Origin: Hormoscilla sp. GUM202 | Lineage (GTDB): Bacteria; Cyanobacteriota; Cyanobacteriia; Cyanobacteriales; Desertifilaceae | Direction: 5' to 3' | Assembly (NCBI GenBank): GCA_005518205.2 | Contig: RFFC02000012.1 | Coordinates: 1 to 64,000, forward strand | DNA: 64,000 nt | Part shown: positions 34,679-44,518 of the stretch, one piece after another | How positions within the stretch are numbered: the first letter of the stretch is position 1 | Layout of the letters: every line of letters begins with the position of its first letter | Program-made: the position numbers and the translations under genes | Notes under the pieces: generated by a model | Seen by the model: only the letters and a program-made list of their open reading frames with translations | Databases searched by the model: none | What the model was told of the DNA's origin: nothing

Positions 34679-35221
34679 GGGGTAAGTAGGGGGCGATGTC
34701 ACGGGTGCATCCCAGTTTTTTTATGAGTATTTTAACTTAGTTTATGAACTGACGAGATGGTGTTAGGCTGAGGGAGTAGGCAAACGTTCCCCCCGAAACT
34801 ATGAATAGAGAGAACTTGGCTCAAATTAAAACCTATGCCTTGGGCATAGCCGCCTTGTTGTATTCCGATTTTTCTGAGGTTTGTAGTGAGGACGGAAGTC
34901 CTCACTACAAACCTCAGTGGGAACCCAGCAACGACTGGTACAGCGCCATGACGAGAGAGTTGCTGAGGTCGGCCAAGCCACCGAAGAAATGAGCCATCCA
35001 GAAGGGAAGGAGCGGAGCCCTGACTTAGAATTGCCCAGGGCCTGCCAAGCCACGGAAGAAATGAGCCATCCAGAAGGAGCGCTGCCATGACTTGGAGTTA
35101 CCGGCATCAGCAGCGGGCAAGATTGACAAATGGTTAGCATCAGAGAAATGTTAGCTGTATGATCTGAGAGTAGTGAATCTAATTTAAAATTAGCAATTTA
35201 AAATTAGCAGGCATAGGAATC
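34679..35221. other. Intergenic region with hairpin and direct repeats
   Basis: No gene seen. A perfect inverted repeat with arms CTGAGGTTTGTAGTGAGGAC / GTCCTCACTACAAACCTCAG lies at 34874-34917 (also at 48499-48542). A ~68-bp direct duplication contains AGCCA[C]CGAAGAAATGAGCC and ATCCAGAAGG (34975-35010 and 35046-35077). Confidence 0.65.
34874..34917. repeat. Perfect hairpin CTGAGGTTTGTAGTGAGGAC
   Basis: 20-bp arms around a 4-bp loop. Copy 2 at 48499-48542 differs only in the loop (GGAA versus TTCT). Confidence 0.9.
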
Positions 35222-35743
35222 ATGACTAGAAAAAGTATGAATCGGAGATCCGGAAACACTGCATCTTCTCCATTCAATTATACAAACCTGGCAATTATGG
35301 CAGGTATATTGATTTTGGGAATTGGAGTGGGCATTGCCGTTTCCTCTACGACTACCTTTACCCCAGAAAATGTGGCATCTCGTGACTTTATTGACCGCAG
35401 TGTGCCTAACCCGGAGCTTTGTGTTCAGTATGGAGCCAGTGCTATGGTAATGGATACTAGGCTCTATGTTACTCTCAATCCTTTCAGTGTCTATATTTCT
35501 CAGCCAATTATGCAGCCCGGATGTGTTTTGCGGCGCAACAACTGGGCAATTCTAGAGCAAAGAAAGCTAGTGACCCGAGATCAGGTCAGCGATTGTAAAA
35601 ACCGGATGAACACCTTTGGCTTTACTGGTAATATTGAGGCTTCACCCAAAATTAGTTGCATTTACCAAAACGGTAACGCCGAAAACTTCTTCCTCAATCA
35701 ACCAGGCACAGGAATACCAGCATCGGAAACTCAAAACTTCTAG
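35222..35743 (+). CDS. DUF3172 membrane-anchored protein
   Basis: 173 residues. One N-terminal membrane segment (NLAIMAGILILGIGVGIAV), then a conserved extracytoplasmic domain: SRDFIDRSVPNPELCVQYGASAMVMD, LNPFSVYISQP.MQPGCVLRRNNW and RDQVSDCKNRMNTFGFTGN. Three to four cysteines could form disulfides. This matches cyanobacterial DUF3172, of unknown function. GGAAT upstream is a weak ribosome-binding site. A stand-alone gene between repeat blocks. Confidence 0.88.
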   Translation: MTRKSMNRRSGNTASSPFNYTNLAIMAGILILGIGVGIAVSSTTTFTPENVASRDFIDRSVPNPELCVQYGASAMVMDTRLYVTLNPFSVYISQPIMQPGCVLRRNNWAILEQRKLVTRDQVSDCKNRMNTFGFTGNIEASPKISCIYQNGNAENFFLNQPGTGIPASETQNF

Positions 35744-36265
35744 TGCATTGGTCAGTGGTCAGTGGTTAGTGGTCAGTTGTATTAGTTGTATTAGAGGTAG
35801 GTTGTATTAGAGGTAGGTGGTCAATTTTGAATGGCGATCGGGTGGGTTAAAACCCACTGTCCGCATTGTTTAGATAAGGATTTCCCCTCGTTACGCACGG
35901 CGCAGCCTGGGAACGAGTTCTAGAGGCTCCGCCTCTAGTTGACAATGGTGCAAGATGTGAGGTGCATCTCATAGAAGCAAAAATATCAATGTCGTAGGTT
36001 GGGTTCCGCACGAAACCCAATCCGCGAGATGCTGTTGGAGTTGCGCTTGTTGGGTTTCAGTCAACCCAACCTACGAATTTAAAAAGTAAGATGCACCCCT
36101 AAAGTGCTTACTACGAACCCGGAAGCACTTTAGTGCTTACTACGAACCCGGAAGCACTTTAGTGCTTACTACGAACCCGGAAGCACTTTAGTGCTTACTA
36201 CGAACCCGGAAGCACTTTAGTGCTTACTACGAACCCCGTTTCTTAATTCTTTCTTGAGATGAGCC
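35744..36265. repeat. Repeat block: GTCAGTGG array, MITE-like element, tandem 29-mers
   Basis: No gene. In order: GTCAGTGGTCAGTGG tandem (35751-35780); TTAGAGGTAGGTTGTATTAG repeats; an element bounded by GGTGCATCTCA (35957-) and TAAGATGCACC (-36095) enclosing an AACCCAACCTAC-type hairpin; then five copies of a 28-bp CACTTTAGTGCTTACTACGA unit (36096-36235). Confidence 0.75.
36096..36235. repeat. Five tandem copies of a 28-bp hairpin unit
   Basis: Each unit holds GAAGCACTTTAGTGCTTACT and ACGAACCCG, with a stem AGCACTTTAGTGCT. There are no spacers, so this is not CRISPR. It lies just downstream of the helicase stop codon. Confidence 0.9.
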
Positions 36266-39200
36266 CTATCCGGGTTTAAACCACTGATAACAAACCAGTT
36301 CGATATCCTGTGCTTTAATCATTGCCAAGGGGCTCACATGATCTTCATCTTCCAACTGATAATAAAGCTCTTGGTCAACAAACAACTCATCCAAATCAGA
36401 CAGTAGCCCGTAAAAATCCCCATTGTCCGCATATTTTTCCCAGATAGGCTTCATGTCTCGCTCGTAAGTACGGATATTGCCCGTTTTGATTAATTTCAGC
36501 ACCCGTGCTTTAACTTCCTGATATTCGGGATCTAGGGCATCCAGGTTCTGTTGAGTCAGAACGTAGTGAATTTTTTGCAACAGTTTGGTTAACTTCGGAG
36601 GTAATCTGCTGCTAGTTTGTTGCCGCTTGTAGTCCTGTAGTAAATTATCCACCGCACTTGGTAAAATGTCAAAGATGGCGTTATCAAAGGGTACCGGCTG
36701 CATCCGATCGGGATTGGGGTAGTCGGAAGCGTTGCATCTGAGCCAATTAAAGATTTTGCGCTTTTGACTCAGGCGATCGCCTATTTTAGTAGAGATAGTC
36801 CCGTTAATGCGAGGGTAGAAGTGCCAGAAATGTCGGTCTCCCACGCGGAAGGCCAGAAACAGACCATCTAGATCCGGAACGTCGGTGCGGGTGCTGTGAA
36901 TTCCCAAAGGAATCTCCTCCGCAGCTTCCGCACCAACCTGTTGCAGAAACTCGATTAACGGAAAGCGCATTTCGTCGAGAGAAACCAAATCTGCTGCTAA
37001 CTCCAATTCTTCCAGAATTTCTGCTTTCTCCGCATCAGTTTCTGCTTGCTTGAGTCGCCGCAGTTCTTCCAGAGATTTCTCCGAGATTACTTCTCCCAAC
37101 ACGCTGCCATCTAATCCTACTGTTTCGTCAATGTCCGCAATCCGTTTTTGCAATCTGGCGACCAATCCCAACAATTCCTCTAGACCTTCTTCGGGAAAGC
37201 AGTTATAAATGAATAGCTCTTCATAGTTGGTGCCGATGCGATCGATCCTACCAGCCCGCTGAATCATCCTTACCGGGTTCCAGTGCAGGTCATAGTTCAC
37301 CAAAACTCCCGCATCTTGCAGGTTTTGTCCTTCGGAAAGCACGTCGGTACAAATTAGGATATCGATTTCTTTACTTTGATATTCTTTTAGTTCCTCGTCG
37401 TTTTCACAGTTAGACAAGGGCGCAAAACACTTGACTTTTTCCTGTCGCTGCTTGCTTTTCGTATCGCCAGTCAGCAGGTCGATCGTTGGTTGTCGTCCCT
37501 TTACCTCCATTGACTCTAACCATTCTCGATCTTTGAGCAGTTGACCGTGCAAATATTTAGCAGTATCCTTGAAGTAACTGAACGCCAAAATTTTCTGCCC
37601 CTGGAGGCGACCCTTCAACAACTCCTTGAACGCTAACAGCTTGCGATCGGACTCTTGAGAGCTCTCCACTGCTGCTTTAATCTGCTTCAGGACGCGCAGG
37701 ATGCCTTCGAGAATTTCCATGTCAGAGGCGATCGCCTGTTGCAGTGCATCAGTCCGATATCCCTGGGGGTCAATTTCATCCAGAGATGAAATCAGTTCTT
37801 CAATGACGATCGTTTCAGTTTCATCCGTCTCCGCTGCCAAAATCTTGCGAAACTTTTTACTTTCCAGCAGTTTCCCCTCTTGCAGGTATTGCTGGAACCT
37901 TTGCTGGAACTGCATCTGATAGCTGAGGCTATTTTCAAAAGCAATCAGCGAACTTTCCAGCCGCTTCAAATACAGAGTTTTCATCAGCGCCACCACAGCT
38001 TCATTCCGCTGTACCCGCGCTCGATCCTGCCGGTCCTTGCTTTTCTTAAAGTACCGGATATTGTAAGGAGCAAAATGTAGCCTATCGATCTGATTGGCGA
38101 TGCCTGCGTATAGTCCCTGGAAGCTGTCTTCAAAATTATAGGTAAAATTGGACAACTGGCGCTTAGGAAAATGAATCTCCTGGCCACCGATTTCAATTTT
38201 ATCTCCTGCCTGCTGTCGCTTAATCACGTCTTGGCGACTGCGCCGCACCATTGTTTGCAGCAGCAGTTCCGTGATGTCCAGAACCCCTTTATCCACCAGT
38301 TGGAAGTAGCTTTTGAGGTTAGAAATGCCCCATTCGCGGTAGTATGTTTCGCTGTTGCGGGTTAACAGCAGCATTTGGTGATAAAGGTCATAGATACTGT
38401 TGTTAATCGGCGTAGCAGTCAGCAGCACTACCCGTTTATTGCGCTTGCCACTGCTGATTAACCGCTGGAGACTCCGATAGCGATTTGTGGCCGAATTCCG
38501 GAAGTTGTGGGATTCATCGACAACCATGATATCGTGCTTGCTGTAGCGACGGACATTGAATTCTTGGCGACTAATCTCTTCTTGGGAAACCACATCAGCT
38601 TTGATGCCAAATTCATCTAATTTCTTCAACCACACTAGCTGTCGCAGTTGTGCCGGGCAAACTATCAGGGCGCGGGGGATATAACCTTGGCCTTTGTCTT
38701 TAGCCAGATAATGTTCGATCAATCGCAGGGCGATGTAGGTTTTCCCTAAACCTACAGAATCTGCTACCATAACCCCTTGATGGCGTTCCAATAGTTTGAC
38801 CGATCGTTCGTAGCCTTCCTGCTGGAAACTCGCCAGTTCCAGGACCGTGCGATCGCTTGCTTCACTTGCGGTATCTGACTTAAATAATTCGTACAAAGCC
38901 TTGATAAATATCTGATAAGGGGTATAGGGCTTGCTGCCAAACTTCGAGCTTTCCAGGGTATCTATCAGCTTAGTTTTGTAGTCTTTGTCAACACTGGGAT
39001 GATTCCAGAATTTCTCGAACCAGTTGTGGCGCAGGTCTTCAGCAATACTCTGCTGTTTGTTTACCACATTCAGCTCCGTGTTACCATTTAAACCAGATGG
39101 GGTAAAGTTACTGGAACCGATAATGCTATAGTTGTCAAAGATGTAAGCTTTGGCGTGAAAAAATTGGCTGTTGTCATAGAGGCGGACGTGAATACGATCT

Positions 39201-39526
39201 TGACGCAGATAGGCAATCAGTCGGTCAATTATCTGCTTGTATTCTCGATTATAGGGTTCTCCTTCCAGCATCAGTTGCTGCTCGCGGCGGTAGTATTGTT
39301 GCAAGTCAATGCGCGATCGCTCTGCAGGTTTAATAGCGGGGTCGCGCCCAATGAGCAGACGCAAGCTAGTCAGGTTGTTGAAAGCTGCTTCGACCCTTAC
39401 CCATGCTTCCATGCGGAAAAAGCCCGTAGCAATGTCCAGGCGAGTCTGGTTGTCGTGCAGAATCAATTCTCGTATAACAGCTTCTAGTTGATTTTGAAGG
39501 TTGTCTATGTAATCTGGGATTGCCAT
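36266..39526 (-). CDS. PLD-nuclease/SNF2-like helicase fusion
   Basis: 1086 residues. An N-terminal phospholipase D-type domain (about 1-190) has the HxKx4D motif as HAKAYIFD (His124, Lys126, Asp131), then [18 protein letters not shown] superfamily 2 helicase core follows: Walker [11 protein letters not shown] (about 256-264), DESH (337-340), TATPINN (370), [14 protein letters not shown] motif, [10 protein letters not shown] and motif [12 protein letters not shown]. The C-terminal ~300 residues are uncharacterised. Such fusions occur in defence loci; nucleic-acid degradation is inferred. The gene's first 161 bp overlap the 3' end of a sigma factor ORF on the same strand in another frame. A TAA three bases before its ATG suggests the sigma gene once ended there. 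Confidence 0.88.
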   Translation of the reverse strand: MAIPDYIDNLQNQLEAVIRELILHDNQTRLDIATGFFRMEAWVRVEAAFNNLTSLRLLIGRDPAIKPAERSRIDLQQYYRREQQLMLEGEPYNREYKQIIDRLIAYLRQDRIHVRLYDNSQFFHAKAYIFDNYSIIGSSNFTPSGLNGNTELNVVNKQQSIAEDLRHNWFEKFWNHPSVDKDYKTKLIDTLESSKFGSKPYTPYQIFIKALYELFKSDTASEASDRTVLELASFQQEGYERSVKLLERHQGVMVADSVGLGKTYIALRLIEHYLAKDKGQGYIPRALIVCPAQLRQLVWLKKLDEFGIKADVVSQEEISRQEFNVRRYSKHDIMVVDESHNFRNSATNRYRSLQRLISSGKRNKRVVLLTATPINNSIYDLYHQMLLLTRNSETYYREWGISNLKSYFQLVDKGVLDITELLLQTMVRRSRQDVIKRQQAGDKIEIGGQEIHFPKRQLSNFTYNFEDSFQGLYAGIANQIDRLHFAPYNIRYFKKSKDRQDRARVQRNEAVVALMKTLYLKRLESSLIAFENSLSYQMQFQQRFQQYLQEGKLLESKKFRKILAAETDETETIVIEELISSLDEIDPQGYRTDALQQAIASDMEILEGILRVLKQIKAAVESSQESDRKLLAFKELLKGRLQGQKILAFSYFKDTAKYLHGQLLKDREWLESMEVKGRQPTIDLLTGDTKSKQRQEKVKCFAPLSNCENDEELKEYQSKEIDILICTDVLSEGQNLQDAGVLVNYDLHWNPVRMIQRAGRIDRIGTNYEELFIYNCFPEEGLEELLGLVARLQKRIADIDETVGLDGSVLGEVISEKSLEELRRLKQAETDAEKAEILEELELAADLVSLDEMRFPLIEFLQQVGAEAAEEIPLGIHSTRTDVPDLDGLFLAFRVGDRHFWHFYPRINGTISTKIGDRLSQKRKIFNWLRCNASDYPNPDRMQPVPFDNAIFDILPSAVDNLLQDYKRQQTSSRLPPKLTKLLQKIHYVLTQQNLDALDPEYQEVKARVLKLIKTGNIRTYERDMKPIWEKYADNGDFYGLLSDLDELFVDQELYYQLEDEDHVSPLAMIKAQDIELVCYQWFKPG

Positions 39527-40889
39527 TGCTTAAACACTCTGCATAAATGTAATCCTTGAATAATTCTCTATGTCGGCGGAGTTTTTGTAAAGATTTTACT
39601 TCTATTTGTCGCACTCTTTCTCTGCTGAGATTGAGGATCTCTCCAACTTGGGACAGCGATAACACTTGCTTATCTTCTAGACCAAAACGGCAGGACAACA
39701 CCATCCTTTGCCTATCTGTCAAGTGGGTAGTCATCAACTGCTGTAGGTCCTCTCTGAGACAGGACTGCACCAGATCCTCCTCTAGGGAAAAACTTTTGTC
39801 TGCCAACACCTCTGCCAGTGATGTCTGTTGGTCATCTAGCACAGACAAATCCAAAGATATAATCCGATCCCCCGATTTCAGGTAATCTTGGACTTGCGTG
39901 GAAGTTAGTTCTAGTTCGGAACCCACTTCAGCATCAGTAGCAGTCCGTCCCAACTGTTGAGAAAGTTGACGCTGGGTTTTTTTGATTTTGTTCAACTTTG
40001 CCGTAACATGAATGGGCAGGCGGATGAGACGGGACTGATTGGCGATCGCCCGTGTAATCGCCTGACGAATCCACCAGTAGGCGTAGGTGGAAAATCTATA
40101 GCCCTTTTCGGGGTCAAACTTTTCTACCGCTCGTATTAAACCAATATTTCCTTCCTGAATCAAGTCTTGGAACTCCACACCCCGATGCTTATATCTTTTG
40201 GCGATCGATACTACCAGCCGCAGATTAGACTCCACCATTTTATTCTTTGCCTTTCGACCTGTTTGGCGAGCCAGTTCAATCTCCTCGTCCGCCCGCAGCA
40301 GCGGTCTCCGCCCCATTTCTTGCAGGTAAATGCCAATTGAGTCTTGGGGATCGACCTGTTTAGAGGACTTATCTTCGAGAAATTCAAATGCTTCGCACTG
40401 AATCTTGTAGAGTTTTTGGGGGTCCGAGGTTCTTGCGGCGATCGCTTCTAACCGATGTCTGTCATAGTAAGTAGGATTAGAGATGTCAACCAACCAACTT
40501 CTGATTTTAGTTTGGAGATTATACTCATCATCCATACTCTGGTCGGCGTTTACCAAGATTAGCTGCTTATAGTCCTTCGTGCCCAGTAGCAAGAACTTCG
40601 AGGGACGCTGGCAGATACTTAAGGCGATCGCCTTCATCCTCATTTTCGCCTCAGAGTCCGAACTCCATTCAGACGATCGTAACTGAAACAGCAAAACCTG
40701 CAACCCACCGCCACCCTTGTCTGCAATCAAGTAGACATCTTTAACCGATCGCTTACTGCGTTCTGGTAGTTCCAATTCTTCTGCATTCAGTAGTTCAGCA
40801 GCGGCATTATAGCCCAGCTTTTGAAACAAAGCCGCTATCCGATCGGGGTTGTCCGCCTTTTTTATATCATCAGTGTCAAGTTCTGGCAT
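39366..40889 (-). CDS. Group 2-like sigma-70 factor with a restriction-enzyme-like N-terminal domain
   Basis: 507 codons. Residues about 1-170 ([79 protein letters not shown]) resemble the N-terminal domain of cyanobacterial type II/Eco57I-like restriction-modification proteins (recalled, not searched). The rest is a sigma-70 factor: region 1.2 [16 protein letters not shown], region 2 [27 protein letters not shown] and [14 protein letters not shown], region 3, and region 4 [20 protein letters not shown]. The last ~55 residues (after YIYAEC) read through the helicase start in another frame and look non-native; a +1 shift would end the protein at the TAA just before the helicase ATG. An anti-sigma factor and a PP2C remnant lie upstream. 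Confidence 0.85.
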   Translation of the reverse strand: MPELDTDDIKKADNPDRIAALFQKLGYNAAAELLNAEELELPERSKRSVKDVYLIADKGGGGLQVLLFQLRSSEWSSDSEAKMRMKAIALSICQRPSKFLLLGTKDYKQLILVNADQSMDDEYNLQTKIRSWLVDISNPTYYDRHRLEAIAARTSDPQKLYKIQCEAFEFLEDKSSKQVDPQDSIGIYLQEMGRRPLLRADEEIELARQTGRKAKNKMVESNLRLVVSIAKRYKHRGVEFQDLIQEGNIGLIRAVEKFDPEKGYRFSTYAYWWIRQAITRAIANQSRLIRLPIHVTAKLNKIKKTQRQLSQQLGRTATDAEVGSELELTSTQVQDYLKSGDRIISLDLSVLDDQQTSLAEVLADKSFSLEEDLVQSCLREDLQQLMTTHLTDRQRMVLSCRFGLEDKQVLSLSQVGEILNLSRERVRQIEVKSLQKLRRHRELFKDYIYAECLSNGNPRLHRQPSKSTRSCYTRIDSARQPDSPGHCYGLFPHGSMGKGRSSFQQPD

Positions 40890-40963
40890 TTCCTCATTCT
40901 ACTAATTTTTCATTGCTAATCTCAGTTTTTCTTTGTCCACTAACCACTAACCAGTTTCATTCC

Positions 40964-41287
40964 TCAAACCGCGCCGTAATTTTTCCTAAACAAAATGGCG
41001 ATCGTCTTAACAATCAGCTTTATATCATACATCAGGCTCCAATTTTCTTGATAACGTAGATCCATGCAGATCACATCTTCAAAATCGCGGATTTGAGAGC
41101 GGCCATTCACCTGCCACTCCCCAGTAATACCAGGTTTAACATCCAAGCGTCGCCACTTAGGTATTTCATAGCGATCGATTTCATCTGGGGTCGGAGGTCG
41201 AGTCCCCACCAGAGACATCTCCCCTTTCAGGACATTCCAAAACTGGGGGAACTCATCCAGACTCGTGCGGCGCAAAAAGCGACCCAC
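40964..41287 (-). pseudogene. 3' fragment of a bacterial sugar transferase
   Basis: RFLRRTSLDEFPQFWNVLKGEMSLVGTRPPTPDEIDRYEIPKWRRLDVKPGITGEWQVNGRS is the conserved catalytic C-terminal half of undecaprenyl-phosphate sugar transferases (polyprenyl glycosylphosphotransferase), ending NWSLMYDIKLIVKT. The N-terminal membrane part and the KRxFD region are absent: at about 41288 the frame joins a PP2C fragment. A chimeric remnant from recombination or deletion. Confidence 0.85.
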
Positions 41288-41476
41288 CGAGCGGGTTCTG
41301 AGAAATTGACGCCAGAAAGGGATTGCGATCGCAACACATTCAGCACCGAAACTGATAACAGGGCCGATCCTACCCCATGACCGGCGGCGTCTACTACATA
41401 AATCACCAACTCATGGGAGTTTAACCAGTAGTAATCAAAGCAATCTCCTCCTAGCTGCCGCTTAGCGCAGGCGCAG
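41288..41476 (-). pseudogene. Fragment of a PP2C/SpoIIE-type (RsbU-like) phosphatase
   Basis: On the minus strand: RQLGGDCFDYYWLNSHELVIYVVDAAGHGVGSALLSVSVLNVLRSQSL. The DAAGHGVGSAL motif is the metal-binding core of SpoIIE-class phosphatases that control partner-switching sigma regulation. Both ends are lost. It lies head-to-head with the anti-sigma factor gene at 41598, its likely former partner. Confidence 0.8.
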
Positions 41477-41597
41477 CCCTGTAGCGACGTTGGACGTGTA
41501 TTGTGTAGCCATAGCCATCAGGATAAAAGATCAACTCACTTCGTTACTCTTCTACAATCTATGTTACGATCTATTTTATCAATTAAGTCAAATATCT

Positions 41598-42298
41598 GTG
41601 CTCGTCGTGAAAGCTAAACTACGCGGAAAATCACTCTTCAACCGATGGGGAGAACGGGCAGCGATGTCTCCTGTGTGCCGATTCCCCTGGGACAAGAGCA
41701 AGGAGCAGAGATATCGAAAGCCGTGCGCAGGGTTGGAAAAATTGACTAAGCAAAAAAAACCCATCTTCAAGTTCCTTCAGACCTAAAGGCCTTAGACCAA
41801 GTGTTGTCGTGGTTCGATCGGTTGATTCATAGCACCATTGACAACGCAACTTGGATGGGGTGTAAAACAGCGTTGGCTGAAGGTTGGACTAACGCTGTTC
41901 GCCACGGTCACAAAGATCTCCCCCCGGAGACGCCGATAGATATCGAAGTCGCGATTTTCCCTCAATCGATAGAAATTAGGATTTTCGATCGAGGACCGGG
42001 CTTTGATTTAGAGCACAAGATCCAAGAGCGCAAAGCTCAAATCAAGCCCGGAGATGATCTAGGCGGACGCGGTTTGTTGCTGATAGCGGAGATAGCAGAT
42101 AGGTTAAGTTATACCCGGACAGCAGATAACCGAAATTGCCTATTATTTATCAAACATTGTCATATCACCGAAAGGAACAGATGTAGACTGTCGCTCAAGT
42201 TGGGGACGATAGGTAAAGATGCTCCACTTTCATGGTTCTTGGTCATTCACCAAAGCAGGCCAAAAGCACCAGCAACCAGGCTACAATCCTCAGGCTGA
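41598..42298 (+). pseudogene. Anti-sigma factor (RsbW-like kinase), one-base frameshift and palindrome insertion
   Basis: The intact C-terminal frame (from 41801) has LSWFDRLIHSTIDNATWMGCKTALAEGWTNAVRHGHK (N box), FDRGPGFDLE (G1) and GGRGLLLIAEIADRL (G2), the GHKL ATPase of RsbW/SpoIIAB-type anti-sigma factors. Upstream, VLVVKAKLRGKS begins at a GTG (41598) and runs 63 codons to a stop at 41786. An A-run (GCAAAAAAAACCC, about 41751) separates the frames; one added A gives KKTHLQVPSDLKALDQVLSW and a single ORF. Between VVKAKLR and the run lies a palindrome (41664-41722) of family B. The C-terminal tail after FIKH probably exceeds the family length. Confidence 0.75.
41664..41722. repeat. Family B palindrome in the anti-sigma factor gene
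   Basis: CGATGTCTCCTGTGTGCCGA through CAGAGATATCG, with inner CCCCTGGGACAAGAGCA. Diverged relative of the pair at 46199 and 46447 and of 61640-61700 (CTCCTGTGTGCCGAGTCCCT). Confidence 0.7.
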
Positions 42299-42830
42299 TA
42301 GCGCTGCGCTGGGGGCCAGCTCCCCGGGTAACGACCCCTACGCCGCCAGATGCAAGTTGGGTGGTGCAAGCCATTTGAACAAACTCAAGGGTGACAAGGC
42401 GAAAAGATCAGTCAATAGAAAACTGCTTATCAGAAGGATAATCAAGAGCGATCCTAACATAAGTTATCATCCCCATCGTTCCCACGCTCTGCCTGGGAAC
42501 GATGTATTGTGAATGGTTAATTGTTGGTGACAATATCGATTTGTGGCAATTCGTAATTTTCAAGTAGTGTTATTAGAGCAGGTAAATGTGATTTGGACAA
42601 TCAAGATTAACCTAATAAACTGGCACCATCGGATAAATAATCGCGATCCAGTATCACTTGACATGACGTGATTTAATAGATCGCGCATGTCAAGTGATAC
42701 ACAGCCGCCCCATGGAATAATTGTCAACATAAGTATAATTGCCGAGTTCAGCGGAAAGCGAGATTTTCTTCATAGCTAGAAGTTCGCTAAGATCGACACA
42801 GGTTTGTTTCGCCACAATGTGGATATCCTA
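42299..42830. other. Intergenic region, two inverted repeats
   Basis: No gene. ATCGTTCCCACGCTCTGCC..GGGAACGAT (42476-42502) is a strong hairpin. GTATCACTTGACATG / CATGTCAAGTGATAC (42651-42700) is a perfect 15-bp inverted repeat; a diverged relative with TGTCACTTGATACACATG lies at 43877. Confidence 0.6.
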
Positions 42831-43661
42831 ATGGTGCTGACTACTCTATTGGCTGACTTTCGGATTATATTCGATCGAGACCCAGCGGCTCGCAACTGGC
42901 TAGAAGTTTTGTTTTGCTATCCAGGACTACAGGCTGTGGTATGCCATCGATTGGCCCACTGGCTGTGGAAACTGGGAATTCCCTTCATCCCCCGATTAAT
43001 TTCTCACCTAGCTCGCTTTTTGACTGGCATTGAAATACACCCAGGTGCCACGATCGGACAGGGAGTTTTTATTGACCACGGCATGGGGGTGGTGATTGGT
43101 GAAACGGCGATCGTGGGAGATTATAGCTTAATTTACCAGGGCGTCACCCTCGGCGGTACAGGGAAAGAAACAGGTAAGCGCCATCCCACCATCGGCTCAA
43201 ATGTAGTTGTTGGTGCTGGTGCTAAGGTGCTAGGTAATCTCCAAATTGGCAATAATGTACGTATCGGCGCAGGTTCTGTGGTACTGCGGGACGTGCCTTC
43301 CGATTGCACAGTAGTAGGCATCCCCGGTCGCATTGTTTATCGTTCTGGCGTCCGAGTCGATCCCCTGGAACACGGACACTTGCCGGATGCTGAAGCAGAG
43401 GTGATTCGGACTTTGGTAGACCGGATCGAACAACTCGAACAACAAGTTCAATCTCTGCAACAGCAGCAGTCAGCAGCGGAGGGGTCCGGGAGCCTGCATC
43501 CCGGAGCTTCGACGGATGGAGAAGCGCAGAGGAGAGTAATGACAACTGTATCATCTTCGGCTTTCCCCTTAGCAGCCAGAGACTGCCAAAGAGAAATTGG
43601 CACCAGTTGCCGCCTAGAGGATAAAGCAATTAAAGAGTTTTTGGATAGTTCTGGGATTTAG
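42831..43661 (+). CDS. cysE: Serine O-acetyltransferase
   Basis: About 276 residues from ATG 42831 (the frame opens at 42804). N-terminal helical part [30 protein letters not shown], then the left-handed beta-helix: [32 protein letters not shown] (catalytic His), [23 protein letters not shown] and [24 protein letters not shown]. It makes O-acetylserine from serine and acetyl-CoA for cysteine synthesis. The C-terminal tail is unusual: after a Gln-rich helix, residues [19 protein letters not shown] derive from a GGTCCGGGAGCCTGC-type repeat (43481-43530) also seen at 7058. The tail lies outside the catalytic core. Confidence 0.93.
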   Translation: MVLTTLLADFRIIFDRDPAARNWLEVLFCYPGLQAVVCHRLAHWLWKLGIPFIPRLISHLARFLTGIEIHPGATIGQGVFIDHGMGVVIGETAIVGDYSLIYQGVTLGGTGKETGKRHPTIGSNVVVGAGAKVLGNLQIGNNVRIGAGSVVLRDVPSDCTVVGIPGRIVYRSGVRVDPLEHGHLPDAEAEVIRTLVDRIEQLEQQVQSLQQQQSAAEGSGSLHPGASTDGEAQRRVMTTVSSSAFPLAARDCQREIGTSCRLEDKAIKEFLDSSGI

Positions 43662-44518
43662 GGATATGACTCGATAAATATGTAGAACCTTGACCAGAGG
43701 AGATCCCGATCGCGCAGGTAGATCCATCCGTTATGGGGTTCGCCTGTTAATTCTAGGCGTGAGACCAAGACTGGATCTAGTAACAACAAGCAAAGCAGCC
43801 CGCGCAGGCGGGCTTTGTTCGTGTAGCCGGGCCCTTTAGGGTTCAGGCTAGGTAATGCTCCTCTCTTGTCACTTGATACACATGATTTAATATTTTATCA
43901 GAGTGTAATTAAAAGTGACACTTAATCATGAACCAGTGATGTAGTCAAAAGTAGTTGGTCGGGCAGTGCCGGCAGTGCCAGCACCGCCTCAATATCGCCG
44001 GTGAACGAAGACGCAACATTGTGACCCACCACCAGATAGTCGGTAGAGATAACCAAGTAGTGAAGCCAAGCCAGCCCAAGTCAGTCCCAAGCTGAAGACC
44101 CAAGTTCGGGTGCATCTCACTTTTGTAATGCAGCCCGCGCAGGCGGGCTTTGTTCGTGTAGCCGGGCCCTTTCTTTTGTAATGCAGCCCGCGCAGGCGGG
44201 CTTTGTTCGTGTAGCCGGGCCCTTTAGGGTTCGGGCTAGGTGTGGAGATGTGGCATTTTCAAAATTTAGGCTGGGAGCTGAAAAGCCTGAAATCTCGTTA
44301 TTTGACTTGCCGTTGGATGCCACCATTGCGCTCTCCGTCTGAGCATACTTGTGCTAACATCACTACTTGGGGACTTGCGTAGAAATAAAGTACCAGTCAA
44401 GCTGTACTCAAAAAATAGCAAAATCAGATCAGTACATTAAAACCCCGCAAGTCCCTTGTGACCCACTACCAGATAGTCTATACTCATTACCCTGACCTAA
44501 AAGGAAAAAACTGCAACT
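43662..44518. repeat. Intergenic region with CCCGC-GCAGGCGGGC repeat copies
   Basis: No gene in 857 bp. GCAGCCCGCGCAGGCGGGCT followed by TTGTTCGTGTAGCCGGGCCC occurs at 43796, 44131 and 44181; the last two form a 50-bp tandem duplication. GTGACCCACCACCAGATAGT (44020) repeats as GTGACCCACTACCAGATAGT (44459), just before nrdJ, which begins after AAAAGGAAAAAA. Confidence 0.7.

Noticed and set aside
34732..35140. Minus-strand frames of 104-118 codons
   Set aside because: They consist of direct repeats and a hairpin read as peptide; there is no family resemblance.
36096..36235. Possible CRISPR array of 28-bp repeats
   Set aside because: Repeats are directly contiguous with no spacers; the hairpin unit also occurs singly elsewhere.
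37701..38365. Plus-strand frames opposite the helicase gene
   Set aside because: They are shadow frames of a clearly coding gene.
43781..44240. tRNA-like GC-rich segments
   Set aside because: The stems are a dispersed CCCGC-GCAGGCGGGC repeat without a cloverleaf or TPsiC loop; I found no tRNA or rRNA gene in the window.
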